DNA of 64,000 nucleotides from the NCBI RefSeq assembly GCF_900089605.1, contig NZ_LT594324.1, positions 5,952,001 to 6,016,000 of the forward strand. Direction: 5' to 3'. Source of the DNA: Micromonospora narathiwatensis. Lineage in GTDB: Bacteria; Actinomycetota; Actinomycetes; Mycobacteriales; Micromonosporaceae. Positions 34,748 to 43,406 of the stretch are shown here, in pieces (position 1 is the first letter of the stretch; each line of letters begins with the position of its first letter). A program made the position numbers and the translations under genes. The notes beneath the pieces are model-generated. The model was given only the letters and a program-made list of their open reading frames with translations. It made no database searches and was not told the origin of the DNA.

Positions 34748-35596
34748 CTACAGGGCCGCGTCGATCGCCTCGGCGAGCGTGGTCGGCCGGCGGCCGAGCA
34801 GCTTCGTCAGATCGTTCCCGGCCACCTCCAGCTCGCCCTGGGCGAGGCCGCGGTCGCCGTCGGCGAGCACGGCCGCGTATCCCTCCGGCAGGCCGGCCGC
34901 GACCAGCAGCTCGGTGTACTTGTCGACCGGCAGGTCGAGGTACGACACGGTGTTGCCGCTCTGCCGGGAGACCTCGGCGGCCAGCTCGGTCATGGTGAAC
35001 GGCGCGCCGCCCAGCTCGTACACCCGGTTGGTGTGGCCCTCGGTGGTGAGCACCACGGCGGCGGCCTCGGCGTAGTCGGCGCGGGTGGCCGCGCTGACCC
35101 GGCCGTCGCCCGCCGCGCCCGCGACGCCGTGCTGGAGGTACGTGGGGAGCTGGGCGGTGTAGTTCTCCAGGTACCAGCTGTTGCGCAGGAAGACGTGGGG
35201 CAGCCCGGCGTCCAGGATCAACTGCTCGGTGGCCTTGTGTTCGGCGGCGAGCACCAGGCTGGAGGTGTCCGCCCTGGGGATGCTGGTGTAGGCGACCAGC
35301 CCGACGCCGGCCGCCTTGGCGGCGGTGACGACGTTGCCGTGCTGCACCACGCGCCGGCCGACCTCGCTGCCGGAGACGAACATCAGCTTCTCGGCTCCGG
35401 CGAAGGCGGCCTGCAGCGAATCCGGGTCGTCGTAGTCGGCCCGCTGGGTGACCAGCCCGCGCTCGGCGAGGCGGGCCAGCCGGTCGACGTCGCGGCCGAC
35501 CGCCACGATCTGGCCGGCCGGTACGCCCCGGTCCAGCAGCGACGAGACGATCAGGCGGCCGAGGTGGCCGGTGGCGCCGGTGACGACGATGGACAT
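34748..35596 (-). CDS. qorB: NAD(P)H:quinone oxidoreductase-like protein, NmrA/QorB family
   Basis: A 282-residue protein with a Rossmann start (IVVTGATGHLGRLIV), AGAEKLMFVSGSEVGRR, VAYTSIPRAD, the LRNSWYLENY motif and YELGGAPFTMTELA. These are the signatures of YtfG/QorB-type atypical SDR proteins, which bind NADPH and reduce quinones. It is divergent from an HxlR regulator, a very common pairing in which the regulator senses quinone or aldehyde stress and represses the reductase gene. Confidence 0.85.
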   Translation of the reverse strand: MSIVVTGATGHLGRLIVSSLLDRGVPAGQIVAVGRDVDRLARLAERGLVTQRADYDDPDSLQAAFAGAEKLMFVSGSEVGRRVVQHGNVVTAAKAAGVGLVAYTSIPRADTSSLVLAAEHKATEQLILDAGLPHVFLRNSWYLENYTAQLPTYLQHGVAGAAGDGRVSAATRADYAEAAAVVLTTEGHTNRVYELGGAPFTMTELAAEVSRQSGNTVSYLDLPVDKYTELLVAAGLPEGYAAVLADGDRGLAQGELEVAGNDLTKLLGRRPTTLAEAIDAAL

Positions 35597-35719
35597 GGGA
35601 ACTCCCTGTGGTCGTTCGGTAGAACACTGTCATCGCACGGCAACGGGAACATCGCGGCCTTACTTCCCGTTGGAGAGTAGGCACCTTGAAGTTCGGTACG
35701 CACTGAAGGAGAGTGAGCT

Positions 35720-36073
35720 GTGCGGGCGGACCCGTTCAACCGGAACTGCGGCAGCCGGAAGGTCCTCGACCGGATCGGCGACCGCTGGAGCGTGCTGGTC
35801 GTGCTCACCCTCGCCGAGGGCGACAAGCGCTACGGCGAGTTGGCCGGACGGATCGACGGCATCAGCCAGAAGATGCTCACCCAGACCCTGCGCGGCCTGG
35901 AGCGCGACGGCCTCGTGACCCGTGCCGTGCAGGCCAGCGTGCCGCCCCGGGTCGACTACGCGCTCACCGACCTCGGCCGCAGCCTGCTCGACCTGGTCGC
36001 CGGCCTGGAGACGTGGGCGACCACCCACCTGGCCGAGGTGGAGGCCGCCCGGGACCGCTACGACGCCCGCTGA
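35720..36073 (+). CDS. HxlR-family transcriptional regulator
   Basis: A 117-residue protein from GTG 35720, with AAGGAGAG just upstream. The winged helix is typical: CGSRKVLDRIGDRWSVLVV with the N-terminal Cys, then YGELAGRIDGISQKMLTQTLRGLERDGLVTR split over helix 3 and the wing. HxlR proteins are dimers that sense electrophiles through this Cys. It is divergent from qorB with 123 bases between. A loose dyad (TACTTCC to GAGAGTA, about 35662-35680) lies in that gap and is a possible operator. Confidence 0.88.
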   Translation: MRADPFNRNCGSRKVLDRIGDRWSVLVVLTLAEGDKRYGELAGRIDGISQKMLTQTLRGLERDGLVTRAVQASVPPRVDYALTDLGRSLLDLVAGLETWATTHLAEVEAARDRYDAR

Positions 36074-36140
36074 CGGTTCCGGAACCGACGCGCCCTGGCG
36101 CGATCGCCGTCGATGGGGTAGGAACAGGACGTCCGATCAG

Positions 36141-36152
36141 GAGAGCGCTCTC
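36141..36152. promoter_or_regulatory. LacI/CebR-like operator palindrome
   Basis: GAGAGCGCTCTC is a perfect 12-base palindrome 48 bases before the beta-helix gene. Its GAGCGCTC core is that of operators bound by CebR-type LacI regulators of glycoside use in actinobacteria. It is flanked by an imperfect inverted repeat (36109-36124 and 36170-36188). Confidence 0.6.
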
Positions 36153-36199
36153 ACGTCGCTCCTGGTCGATTCCTACCCCACCATCGACAGGGCAGGCAG

Positions 36200-37990
36200 A
36201 TGACATCACTCGACCCGTCCCGCCGCCGCTTCCTCACCCTCACCGCCGTCTCGGCCGCGTCGCTCACCGCCCTCGGGCTGCCGGCCCTGCCGGCCGCCGC
36301 CGCGCCCGACCGCCGCGGCGACGCCGAGCCCGACTTCGGCCCCAACGTCTTCGTGTACGGCCCGAACACCCCGACCGCCGAGATCCAGTCCAACCTGGAC
36401 CGCCTCTTCGCCGCGCAGGAACACAACGAGATGGGCGCCGACCGGTACGCCGTGCTCTTCAAGCCCGGCCGGTACGAGGTCGACGCCAAACTCGGCTACT
36501 ACACCACGGTCGCCGGCCTCGGCGCGCACCCGGACGACGTGGAGATCCACGGCGCGGTACGGGTCGTCGGACAACCCGACCCGAACTCGGCGGCCGGGAT
36601 CTCCGCCCTCACCAACTTCTGGCGCTCGGTGGAGAACCTCGCCGTCGCCCCGACCGACTGGTCGAACCAGTGGGCGGTCTCCCAGGCGTCCCCGATGCGC
36701 CGGGTGCACGTCAAGGGCATCCTCTGGCTGGAGCCCGGCAACGGCGGCTACTCCAGCGGCGGCTACATCGCCGACTCCAAGGTGGACGGCATCACCATCA
36801 ACGGCTCCCAGCAGCAGTGGCTGACCCGGGACAGCGAACTCGGCGGCGACTGGACCAACGGGGTGTGGAACCAGGTCTTCTCCGGGGTGATCGGCGCGCC
36901 CGCGCAGGGCTTCCCGAACCCGCCGTACACCACCCTGCCGACCAGCCCGGTCACCCGGGAGAAGCCGTACCTCCTCGTCGACGGCGCGGGCCGCTGGCGG
37001 GTGGCCGTACCCGGGTTGCGCCGCGACACCGCGGGCACCACCTGGGGCGCGGGCGCCCGGCCGGTGCCCACGCTGCCGCTGGCGGACTTCTTCATCGCCA
37101 AGCCGACCGACTCCGCGAAGCGGATCAACCAGGAGCTGTCCCAGGGCCGGCACCTGCTGCTCACCCCGGGCGTCTACCACCTGGACCGGGCGCTGCGGGT
37201 CAAGCACCCGGACACCGTCGTGCTCGGCCTCGGCATGCCCAGCCTCGCCCCGACCACCGGCGACGCCGCGCTGCGCATCGAGGACGTGGACGGCGTACGC
37301 GTCGCCGGGGTGCTCGTCGACGCCGGCCCGGTCGAGTCGGAGGTGCTGGTCGAGGTCGGCAAGCGGAACAGTCACCGGTCGCACGCCACCAACCCGATCT
37401 CGCTCCAGGATGTCTTCTTCCGGATCGGCGGCCCGTACGCCGGCCGCGCGGTCACCAGCCTGGTGGTCAACAGCCGGCACACCCTGATCGACAACATCTG
37501 GGCCTGGCGCGGCGACCACGGCAAGCCGGGCACCATCGGCTGGACCGTCAACACCGCGGCGACCGGCGTGGTGGTCAACGGTGACGACGTGATCGCGTAC
37601 GGGCTCTTCGTCGAGCACTACCAGCGGTGGCAGACCGTCTGGAACGGCGAGCGCGGGCGCACCGTCTTCTACCAGAGCGAGCTGCCGTACGACCCGCCGA
37701 GCCAGGCCGCCTGGCGCAGCCCTACCGGCCAGGGCTGGGCGTCGTACAAGGTCGCCGAGCACGTCCGCGAGCACGAGGCGTGGGGGCTCGGCGTCTACTC
37801 GTACTTCAACCAGAAGGTGGACATCCGCTGCGACCGGGCGATCGAGGCGCCGCGCCGGGCCGGGGTGCGCTTCCACGACGCGATCACCGTCTTCCTCGAC
37901 GGCAGTGGCGGCATCGAGCGCACCATCAACGAGGCCGGCACCCCGGTCGTCGGCTCGTACGGCACCAGTCCGGTGATCAACTACCCCTGA
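36200..37990 (+). CDS. Secreted parallel beta-helix protein, glycoside-hydrolase-like
   Basis: A 596-residue protein with a Tat-type signal (SRRRFLTLTAVSAASLTALG, cleavage near residue 35). The mature part starts NVFVYGPNTP and continues with repeated turns rich in Val, Ile, Asn and Gly (GYIADSKVDGITINGS, RIEDVDGVRVAGVLVD, NTAATGVVVNGDDVIAYG), typical of right-handed beta-helix proteins such as GH55-like and pectate-lyase-like enzymes. Similar proteins are often misnamed adenylyl cyclase. The upstream LacI-type operator fits a role in polysaccharide breakdown. I cannot point to the catalytic residues. Confidence 0.72.
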   Translation: MTSLDPSRRRFLTLTAVSAASLTALGLPALPAAAAPDRRGDAEPDFGPNVFVYGPNTPTAEIQSNLDRLFAAQEHNEMGADRYAVLFKPGRYEVDAKLGYYTTVAGLGAHPDDVEIHGAVRVVGQPDPNSAAGISALTNFWRSVENLAVAPTDWSNQWAVSQASPMRRVHVKGILWLEPGNGGYSSGGYIADSKVDGITINGSQQQWLTRDSELGGDWTNGVWNQVFSGVIGAPAQGFPNPPYTTLPTSPVTREKPYLLVDGAGRWRVAVPGLRRDTAGTTWGAGARPVPTLPLADFFIAKPTDSAKRINQELSQGRHLLLTPGVYHLDRALRVKHPDTVVLGLGMPSLAPTTGDAALRIEDVDGVRVAGVLVDAGPVESEVLVEVGKRNSHRSHATNPISLQDVFFRIGGPYAGRAVTSLVVNSRHTLIDNIWAWRGDHGKPGTIGWTVNTAATGVVVNGDDVIAYGLFVEHYQRWQTVWNGERGRTVFYQSELPYDPPSQAAWRSPTGQGWASYKVAEHVREHEAWGLGVYSYFNQKVDIRCDRAIEAPRRAGVRFHDAITVFLDGSGGIERTINEAGTPVVGSYGTSPVINYP

Positions 37991-38017
37991 GTCGAGCGCG
38001 GGTGCGGGCGCGGCGCC

Positions 38018-38043
38018 CCGGTGATGTAACAAAAGATCACCGG
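38018..38043 (+). terminator. Hairpin after the beta-helix gene
   Basis: ccggtgat pairs with atcaccgg across gtaacaaaag, 28 bases after the stop codon. Confidence 0.6.
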
Positions 38044-38229
38044 AAGGCGCTGCGCCCGCTGCCCGGTGCGCGAAGCGCGTCCCGGCCCTAGGCTCCGGCG
38101 TACATCGACGACCGGCGCGTCGCGGTTGCTCGTGACGGGTGTCGGAGGCGGTAGAGGGGGCGTGTCCGACGCCGGCCGTCGTCGATGTTCGAACCCGTCC
38201 CGGTCACCCTGCTCGAACCGGAGGATCCG

Positions 38230-39093
38230 TTGCGTCGTTCCGCACTACTGGCAGCCCTGACCACGGCGGCGGTCGCCGCGGCGCTGACCGCCACCACCCC
38301 GGCGTCGGCCGTCAGCGCCTACAACGCCCAGCCCGCCCCGGAGCGCACCGAGGTGGGCGCGCTCGTGGTGCAGTGGGACCGCGACGGCGACGGCACGGCC
38401 GAGGTCGTCGACTGGTACTGCTCCGGCACCATGATCGACCGGAACACGTTCCTGACCGCCGCGCACTGCACCACCGACTGGCCCGCCGGCACCCGCTTCT
38501 ACGTCTCCCTGGCCCAGGACGTCCAGGCGGCGCTCGACGCCGCGACCACCCCGGCCGCGAAGGCCGCCGTCGGCGTGGAGGGCACCGCCCACACCAACCC
38601 CGCGTACCCCGGCAACTCGGCCAACTCGCAGGACATCGCGGTCATCGAGTTCACCGACGCGCAGGCCGCCACGCTCGCCCAGCGCTGGCCGTTCACCCCG
38701 GCCACCCTGCCCACCGCCGGCCAACTGGACGCTGTCGGCTCCCATACCCTCGACGCCGCGTCCTGGCAGGTCACCGGGTACGGCACCGAGGAGGCCAAGC
38801 GCGGTCCGGGCGGCCACACCCACCCGGGCGGCGGCGTACGGAACAAGGCCCCACTCGGCTTCAACGCGCTCAACAAGACCTGGGTCCGGCTGGCGATGAA
38901 CGAGAGCCGGGGCTACGGCGGGGCCTGCTACGGCGACTCCGGCGGCCCGAACTTCGTCACCCTCGGCGGCGGGCTGATCCTCGCCGGCACCACGATCACC
39001 GGCGACGGCCCCTGCTACGCCACCAACGTGGCGTACCGGATGGACACCCCCAGCGCCCGCGGCTTCCTCGCCCCCTTCGTCGACCTGCCCTGA
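38230..39093 (+). CDS. Secreted trypsin-like serine protease (S1 family)
   Basis: Translation from TTG 38230 is preferred: GGAGG lies at 38220-38224 and the protein then begins with a clean signal peptide (RRSALLAALTTAAVAAALT). The in-frame upstream ATG at 38185 would add 15 residues that spoil it. The mature 287-residue product has FLTAAHC (His79), QDIAVIEF with the catalytic Asp, and CYGDSGGPNF with the Ser. Cys pairs around His and Ser fit the S1 disulfides. Extracellular protease of unknown substrate. Confidence 0.87.
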   Translation: MRRSALLAALTTAAVAAALTATTPASAVSAYNAQPAPERTEVGALVVQWDRDGDGTAEVVDWYCSGTMIDRNTFLTAAHCTTDWPAGTRFYVSLAQDVQAALDAATTPAAKAAVGVEGTAHTNPAYPGNSANSQDIAVIEFTDAQAATLAQRWPFTPATLPTAGQLDAVGSHTLDAASWQVTGYGTEEAKRGPGGHTHPGGGVRNKAPLGFNALNKTWVRLAMNESRGYGGACYGDSGGPNFVTLGGGLILAGTTITGDGPCYATNVAYRMDTPSARGFLAPFVDLP

Positions 39094-39097
39094 TCAG

Positions 39098-39147
39098 CCG
39101 GCGTGAGGGGCCGGCGGGAACCGCCCCGCCGGCCGCCCTCACGCCGG
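39098..39147. terminator. Nested hairpin overlapping the clpP stop
   Basis: ccggcgtgaggg (39098-39109) pairs with ccctcacgccgg (39136-39147); a second GC-rich stem lies inside. It serves the convergent protease gene, and its right arm includes the last codons and stop of clpP. Confidence 0.65.
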
Positions 39148-39732
39148 AAGCTGCTCGGCGCGGGCGATGACCTGGTCGATCAGGCCGTACTCGCGGGCCT
39201 GCTCGGCGGTGAACCAGCGGTCCCGGTCCCAGTCGTCCTGGATCTCGTCCAGCGTGTGGCCGCTGTGCCGGGCGATCAGCTCCTGCATGGTCCGCTTCAC
39301 GTGCAGCATGTTCTCCGCCTGGATGGTGATGTCGGCGGCCGTGCCACCCATCCCGCCGGACGGCTGGTGCATCATGATCCGCGAGTGGGGGAGCGCGAAG
39401 CGCTTCCCGGCCGCGCCGGCGCAGAGCAGGAACTGCCCCATCGAGCCGGCCATCCCGAGCGCCAGGGTCGCCACGTCGTTGTTGACGTACCGCATGGTGT
39501 CGTAGACGGCCATCCCGGCGCTGACCGAACCGCCCGGCGAGTTGATGTAGAGGAAGATGTCGCGCTCCGGGTCCTCGGCGGCGAGCAGCAGGATCTGCGC
39601 GCAGATCTGGTTGGCCGAGGCGTCGGTGACCTCGGTGCCGAGGAAGATGATGCGCTCCTTGAGCAGCCGCTCGAAGACCTGATCACCGAAGGACGGCTGC
39701 CCGCCGTCCAGCATCCAGATGCCATACCCCAT
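39139..39732 (-). CDS. clpP: ATP-dependent Clp protease proteolytic subunit
   Basis: A 197-residue ClpP. ATG 39732 is chosen because GGAGGG precedes it by about 10 bases; an upstream start would add a Pro/Gly leader. The catalytic triad is present: Ser97 in GMAGSMGQ, His122 in RIMMHQPSGG, and Asp171 in WDRDRWF. NSPGGSVSAGMAVYDTM is also typical. ClpP forms a barrel with ClpX or ClpC that degrades proteins. It lies directly downstream of a ClgR-like activator gene on the same strand, a sensible regulatory pairing. Confidence 0.92.
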   Translation of the reverse strand: MGYGIWMLDGGQPSFGDQVFERLLKERIIFLGTEVTDASANQICAQILLLAAEDPERDIFLYINSPGGSVSAGMAVYDTMRYVNNDVATLALGMAGSMGQFLLCAGAAGKRFALPHSRIMMHQPSGGMGGTAADITIQAENMLHVKRTMQELIARHSGHTLDEIQDDWDRDRWFTAEQAREYGLIDQVIARAEQLPA

Positions 39733-39865
39733 GACCTGACCACCCTCCGTGCCGGCGGGCGACGGACCGCCCGGCAACCGGCGGTCTCCAGCCTCCGGCG
39801 GACGGCAGCCCGGGGACCAGCGCTTCTGCCGGCGGCAGATCCGCCGTGGGCAGAACCGGGCGGGC

Positions 39866-40450
39866 CTACGCGGCGGCCAGCCGAAGCCGGCCGGCCCGGG
39901 CCCGCCGCCGGGCCAGCGTGACCGAGGTACGCGGCCGGCGGCGCGCGGCCGGTGGGGACGGGATCAGCCAGATCCGGGTGCCCGACCCGAAGAACGTCGG
40001 CGACGCGTACCCGATCGCGGGGCCCACGGCCGCCGGCCCGGCGGCGGGGTGCCGCAGCGCCCCACCGAGGAGCGGGATCGGGGCGGCCGGACGCCGGGTG
40101 ACGTGCAGCCGTGGCCCACCGCCGGCCCGTAGCTGCGGGCCGGTACGCCCGCCCGGCCCCGCCGGCGCCCGGTCCAGCCGGGCCAGCGTCAGCCCGGAGG
40201 CCACCGGCGTCCGCCGCTCGACCCGGCGCAGCTCGTCGCGGGCCTCCTCCAGCAGGTCGGAGAGGTGGATGCCGAGCGCGCGGCAGATCGCCGCGAGCAC
40301 CTCCGAGGAGGCCTCCTTACGGCCGCGCTCCACCTCCGAGAGGTACGGCAGCGAGACGCCGGCCGCCTGGGCGACCTCGCGCAGCGTCCGGCCCTGACGC
40401 AGCCGTACCCGGCGGAGCACCCCGCCGATCACCCGTCGCAGCAACGACAT
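39866..40450 (-). CDS. clgR: ClgR-like XRE-family transcriptional activator
   Basis: A 194-residue protein from ATG 40450. The first 75 residues (MSLLRRVIGGVLRRVRLRQG, then REVAQAAGVSLPYLSEVERG and KEASSEVLAAICRALGI) match ClgR, the actinobacterial activator of clp genes. ClgR is itself a ClpP substrate. The C-terminal 110 residues are a Pro/Arg/Gly-rich tail longer than in most ClgR proteins and without a known domain. It precedes clpP on the same strand, 133 bases away. Confidence 0.82.
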   Translation of the reverse strand: MSLLRRVIGGVLRRVRLRQGRTLREVAQAAGVSLPYLSEVERGRKEASSEVLAAICRALGIHLSDLLEEARDELRRVERRTPVASGLTLARLDRAPAGPGGRTGPQLRAGGGPRLHVTRRPAAPIPLLGGALRHPAAGPAAVGPAIGYASPTFFGSGTRIWLIPSPPAARRRPRTSVTLARRRARAGRLRLAAA

Positions 40451-40595
40451 GCGGGCCTCCTCGCGGTCGTCGTCCCGACGTCCCCCATCATGCCCCGTCC
40501 GGCCGCCGGGAGGGGAACGTGGCCCGAGCGGCCGGGAAGCCGAACACGAGCTATCTTGTCCACGTGCAGGCGAGGGTTGCGGGGCGAGGCCGACG

Positions 40596-41609
40596 GTGAT
40601 CCATTTTCCGGCGCACCGGCGGGCGCCGTTGCGCGCCCTCAGCCTGCGCGTGCTCGCCGCCCTGGCCCTGGTCTGCGCCACGGTGGCCGTGGTCTGGCTG
40701 GACCGGGACGGCTACCACGACGCGAACGAGGACGGGATGACCCTCCTCGACTGCTTCTACTACGCGGTGGTCTCGCTCTCCACCACCGGCTACGGCGACG
40801 TCACCCCGGCCAGCCAGTCGGCGCGCCTGGCCAACGTCCTGTTCGTCACCCCGGCCCGGGTGCTCTTCCTGATCATCCTGGTCGGCACCACCCTGGAAGT
40901 CCTGACCGACCAGTACCGGAACGGCCGTCGCCTGATCCGGTGGAGGAGCACCGTGAAGGACCACGTGATCATCTGCGGCTACGGCACCAAGGGCCGCAGC
41001 GCCGTCTCCGCGCTGCTGGAGGACGGGCTGCAAAAGTCCCGGATCGTGGTGGTGGAGCGGAACGGCACCGCGCTGCGGCAGGCCACCTCGGCGGGGCTGG
41101 TCACCGTCGAGGGCTCCGCGACCCGCTCGGCGGTGCTGGAGGAGGCACACGTACGGACGGCCAAGGCGGTGATCATCGCGACCGACAGCGACGACTCGTC
41201 GGTAATGGTGGCGCTGACCGCCCGGCAGCTCACCGCCGGCCAGGTCCGGATCATCGCCGCCGTACGCGAGGCGGAGAACGCGCCGCTGCTCAAGCAGAGC
41301 GGCGCGCACCACGTGATCGTCTCCTCGGCGACCGCCGGCCGGCTGCTCGGCCTCTCCACCTCCGCCCCGCCGCTGATCGACGTGGTGGAGGACCTGCTCA
41401 CCCCCGGGCAGGGCATGGCGCTGGCCATGCGCTCGGCCGACCGGGGCGAGGTGGGCCGGTCGCCGCGCGAGCTGGAGTGCCTGGTCATCGCCCTGGTCCG
41501 CCGGGGCCGGGTGGTGACGCTCACCGACCGGGCCGGCGCGGAGATCGAGACCGGCGACATGCTCGTGTACGTGCGCGACGACCGCGCTCAGTCGGTCGCC
41601 ACGGGCTGA
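40596..41609 (+). CDS. Two-helix potassium channel with RCK/TrkA-N domain
   Basis: A 337-residue protein from GTG 40596. A first helix (VLAALALVCATVAVVWL), a pore loop with the selectivity filter TTGYGDVTP, and a second helix (VLFLIILVGTTLEVL) form a single pore domain. The cytoplasmic RCK domain follows with the NAD-binding HVIICGYGTKGRSAV, and a TrkA-C-like end. It is a K+ channel gated by ligand binding at the RCK ring. The gene is divergent from clgR. Confidence 0.88.
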   Translation: MIHFPAHRRAPLRALSLRVLAALALVCATVAVVWLDRDGYHDANEDGMTLLDCFYYAVVSLSTTGYGDVTPASQSARLANVLFVTPARVLFLIILVGTTLEVLTDQYRNGRRLIRWRSTVKDHVIICGYGTKGRSAVSALLEDGLQKSRIVVVERNGTALRQATSAGLVTVEGSATRSAVLEEAHVRTAKAVIIATDSDDSSVMVALTARQLTAGQVRIIAAVREAENAPLLKQSGAHHVIVSSATAGRLLGLSTSAPPLIDVVEDLLTPGQGMALAMRSADRGEVGRSPRELECLVIALVRRGRVVTLTDRAGAEIETGDMLVYVRDDRAQSVATG

Positions 41610-41655
41610 GTCGCCGGAGCAGCGCCGGTTGACGCGCCCTGGTAGAGACGACGGC

Positions 41656-42375
41656 GTGGAGACGATCATTCTGCTGCCGCCGCTCGCCGCTACCGCCCGT
41701 ACCTGGCGCCGCCAGGTGGACGCGTTCGGTACGGACTTCTCGGTGCTGACTCCCGACCTGCCCGGCCACGGAAGCACTCCCGGGCCGTTCACCCTCGATC
41801 GGGCGGTCGCCGAGGTGACCGGCCTGCTCGACCGCGAGCCCGGCCCGGTGCACCTCGTGGGGCTGTCGCTGTCCGCCACGGTCGCCGTGCAGGCCTGCCT
41901 GGCCCGTCCGGGGCGGCTCGACAGCCTGGTGCTCTCCGGCGGCATCGCCGCCCCGCCGCCCGCGCTGGCGGTGCAGCGGGCGGTCGCCGCCCTGGTCCCG
42001 GCGCGCGTCATGGCGCAGCTGGCCGCCCGCGTGCTCGCGCCGACGCTCGGCGGGCTGCCGGAGAGCGAACGGGCGCGGACCGTCAGCGAGGCGACCGAGG
42101 ACTTCCGGGCCGTCGGCCGCCGTACCTACCTGGACGCGCTCCGGGAACTCGCCCGCACCGACCTGCGTCCGCGGCTCGGCGAGGTGACCACGCCGACCCT
42201 GGTGCTCTGCGGGTCACGCGACAAGGCCAACCTGCGGGGTGCCCAGGAACTGGCCGAAGGGATTCCCGCCGCGCGGCTGGAGATCGTCCCAGGCGTCGGA
42301 CACCTGTGGCACCTGGAACGGCCGGAGATTTTCTCCCGGACGATCGGGGACTTCGTCCGGGAGAACGCACTCTAG
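41656..42375 (+). CDS. Alpha/beta hydrolase
   Basis: A 239-residue protein from GTG 41656. It has LLPPLAATARTWRRQ, the DLPGHGSTPG loop, the nucleophile elbow GLSLSA, Asp in LCGSRDKANL and His in GVGHLWHLE, the full triad of the fold. It resembles 3-oxoadipate enol-lactonase-type enzymes in shape, but the substrate is open. Its TAG stop overlaps the stop of the convergent korB gene. Confidence 0.83.
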   Translation: METIILLPPLAATARTWRRQVDAFGTDFSVLTPDLPGHGSTPGPFTLDRAVAEVTGLLDREPGPVHLVGLSLSATVAVQACLARPGRLDSLVLSGGIAAPPPALAVQRAVAALVPARVMAQLAARVLAPTLGGLPESERARTVSEATEDFRAVGRRTYLDALRELARTDLRPRLGEVTTPTLVLCGSRDKANLRGAQELAEGIPAARLEIVPGVGHLWHLERPEIFSRTIGDFVRENAL

Positions 42376-43406
42376 GCGATGGTCCAGGTGTCGCCGGTGG
42401 CGAGGAGGCTGGTGAGTTGTTGTTCCGGGGTTTCGTCGGTTTTGGCTTTGGCGGTGGTGACTTGTTCCTGTACTAGTGCGTCGTAGGTGGGGCGGGTGAT
42501 GGAGCGGAACACGCCGATGGGGGTGTTGCGTAGGTTGAGGTCGGGTAGGCGGGTCAGGGCGAAGGCGTAGGCGGGGTCGGTGACGCCCTGGTTGTGGACC
42601 AGGATCTGGTCGGTGGGGGTGGTGGCGGTGTCGCGGACTTCGAGGCCGAAGCCGCCGGGTGGGTGGACGACGCAGTGTTGTCCGTCGGTGCCGAAGGTGA
42701 TTGGTTGGTCGTGTTCGAGGCGGATGAGGTAGTCGTCGCGGGTGGTGGGTTCTTTGAGTGGGTCGAAGGCGCCGTCGTTGAAGATGTTGCAGTTCTGGTA
42801 GATCTCGACGAATGCGGAGCCTTGGTGTTGCGCGGCGGCGCGTAGGACGGATTGGAGGTGTTTGCGGTCGGAGTCGATGGTGCGGGCGACGAAGGTGGCT
42901 TCGGCGCCGAGGGCGAGGGACAGGGGGTTGAACGGGGCGTCCGCGGAGCCGACGGGTGTGGATTTGGTGATTTTGCCGGTTTCGGAGGTGGGGGAGTATT
43001 GGCCTTTGGTGAGGCCGTAGATCCGGTTGTTGAACAGCAGGATTTTGAGGTTGACGTTGCGGCGTAGCGCGTGGATGAGGTGGTTGCCGCCGATGGACAG
43101 GGCGTCGCCGTCGCCGGTGACGACCCACACGGACAGGTCGGGGCGGGTGGCGGACAGGCCGGTGGCGATCGCGGGGGCGCGGCCGTGGATGGAGTGCATC
43201 CCGTAGGTGTTCATGTAGTACGGGAAACGTGATGAGCAGCCGATCCCGGAGATGAACACGGTCCGCTCGCGGGGGATGCCGAGTTCGGGCATGAAGCCTT
43301 GGACGGCGGCGAGGATGGCGTAGTCGCCGCAGCCGGGGCACCAGCGGACTTCCTGGTCGGACTTGAAGTCCTTCGCGGTCAGCTTGAGGGCGACGGGCTC
43401 AGACAT
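42372..43406 (-). CDS. korB: 2-oxoacid:ferredoxin oxidoreductase, beta subunit
   Basis: A 344-residue protein. The WCPGCGDYAIL iron-sulfur/TPP entry motif, SGIGCSSRFPYYM, and the TPP-binding GDGDALSIGGNHLIHALRRN with NNRIYGLTKGQ identify the beta subunit of 2-oxoglutarate (Kor) type enzymes. With KorA it oxidises 2-oxoglutarate to succinyl-CoA with ferredoxin as acceptor. Its start overlaps the korA stop by 8 bases. Its codons strongly favour C and A endings, unlike the 5' half of korA. Confidence 0.93.
   Translation of the reverse strand: MSEPVALKLTAKDFKSDQEVRWCPGCGDYAILAAVQGFMPELGIPRERTVFISGIGCSSRFPYYMNTYGMHSIHGRAPAIATGLSATRPDLSVWVVTGDGDALSIGGNHLIHALRRNVNLKILLFNNRIYGLTKGQYSPTSETGKITKSTPVGSADAPFNPLSLALGAEATFVARTIDSDRKHLQSVLRAAAQHQGSAFVEIYQNCNIFNDGAFDPLKEPTTRDDYLIRLEHDQPITFGTDGQHCVVHPPGGFGLEVRDTATTPTDQILVHNQGVTDPAYAFALTRLPDLNLRNTPIGVFRSITRPTYDALVQEQVTTAKAKTDETPEQQLTSLLATGDTWTIA

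Noticed and set aside
36206..38032. 608-codon minus-strand ORF
   Set aside because: Antisense shadow of the beta-helix gene, which has a signal peptide and a terminator.
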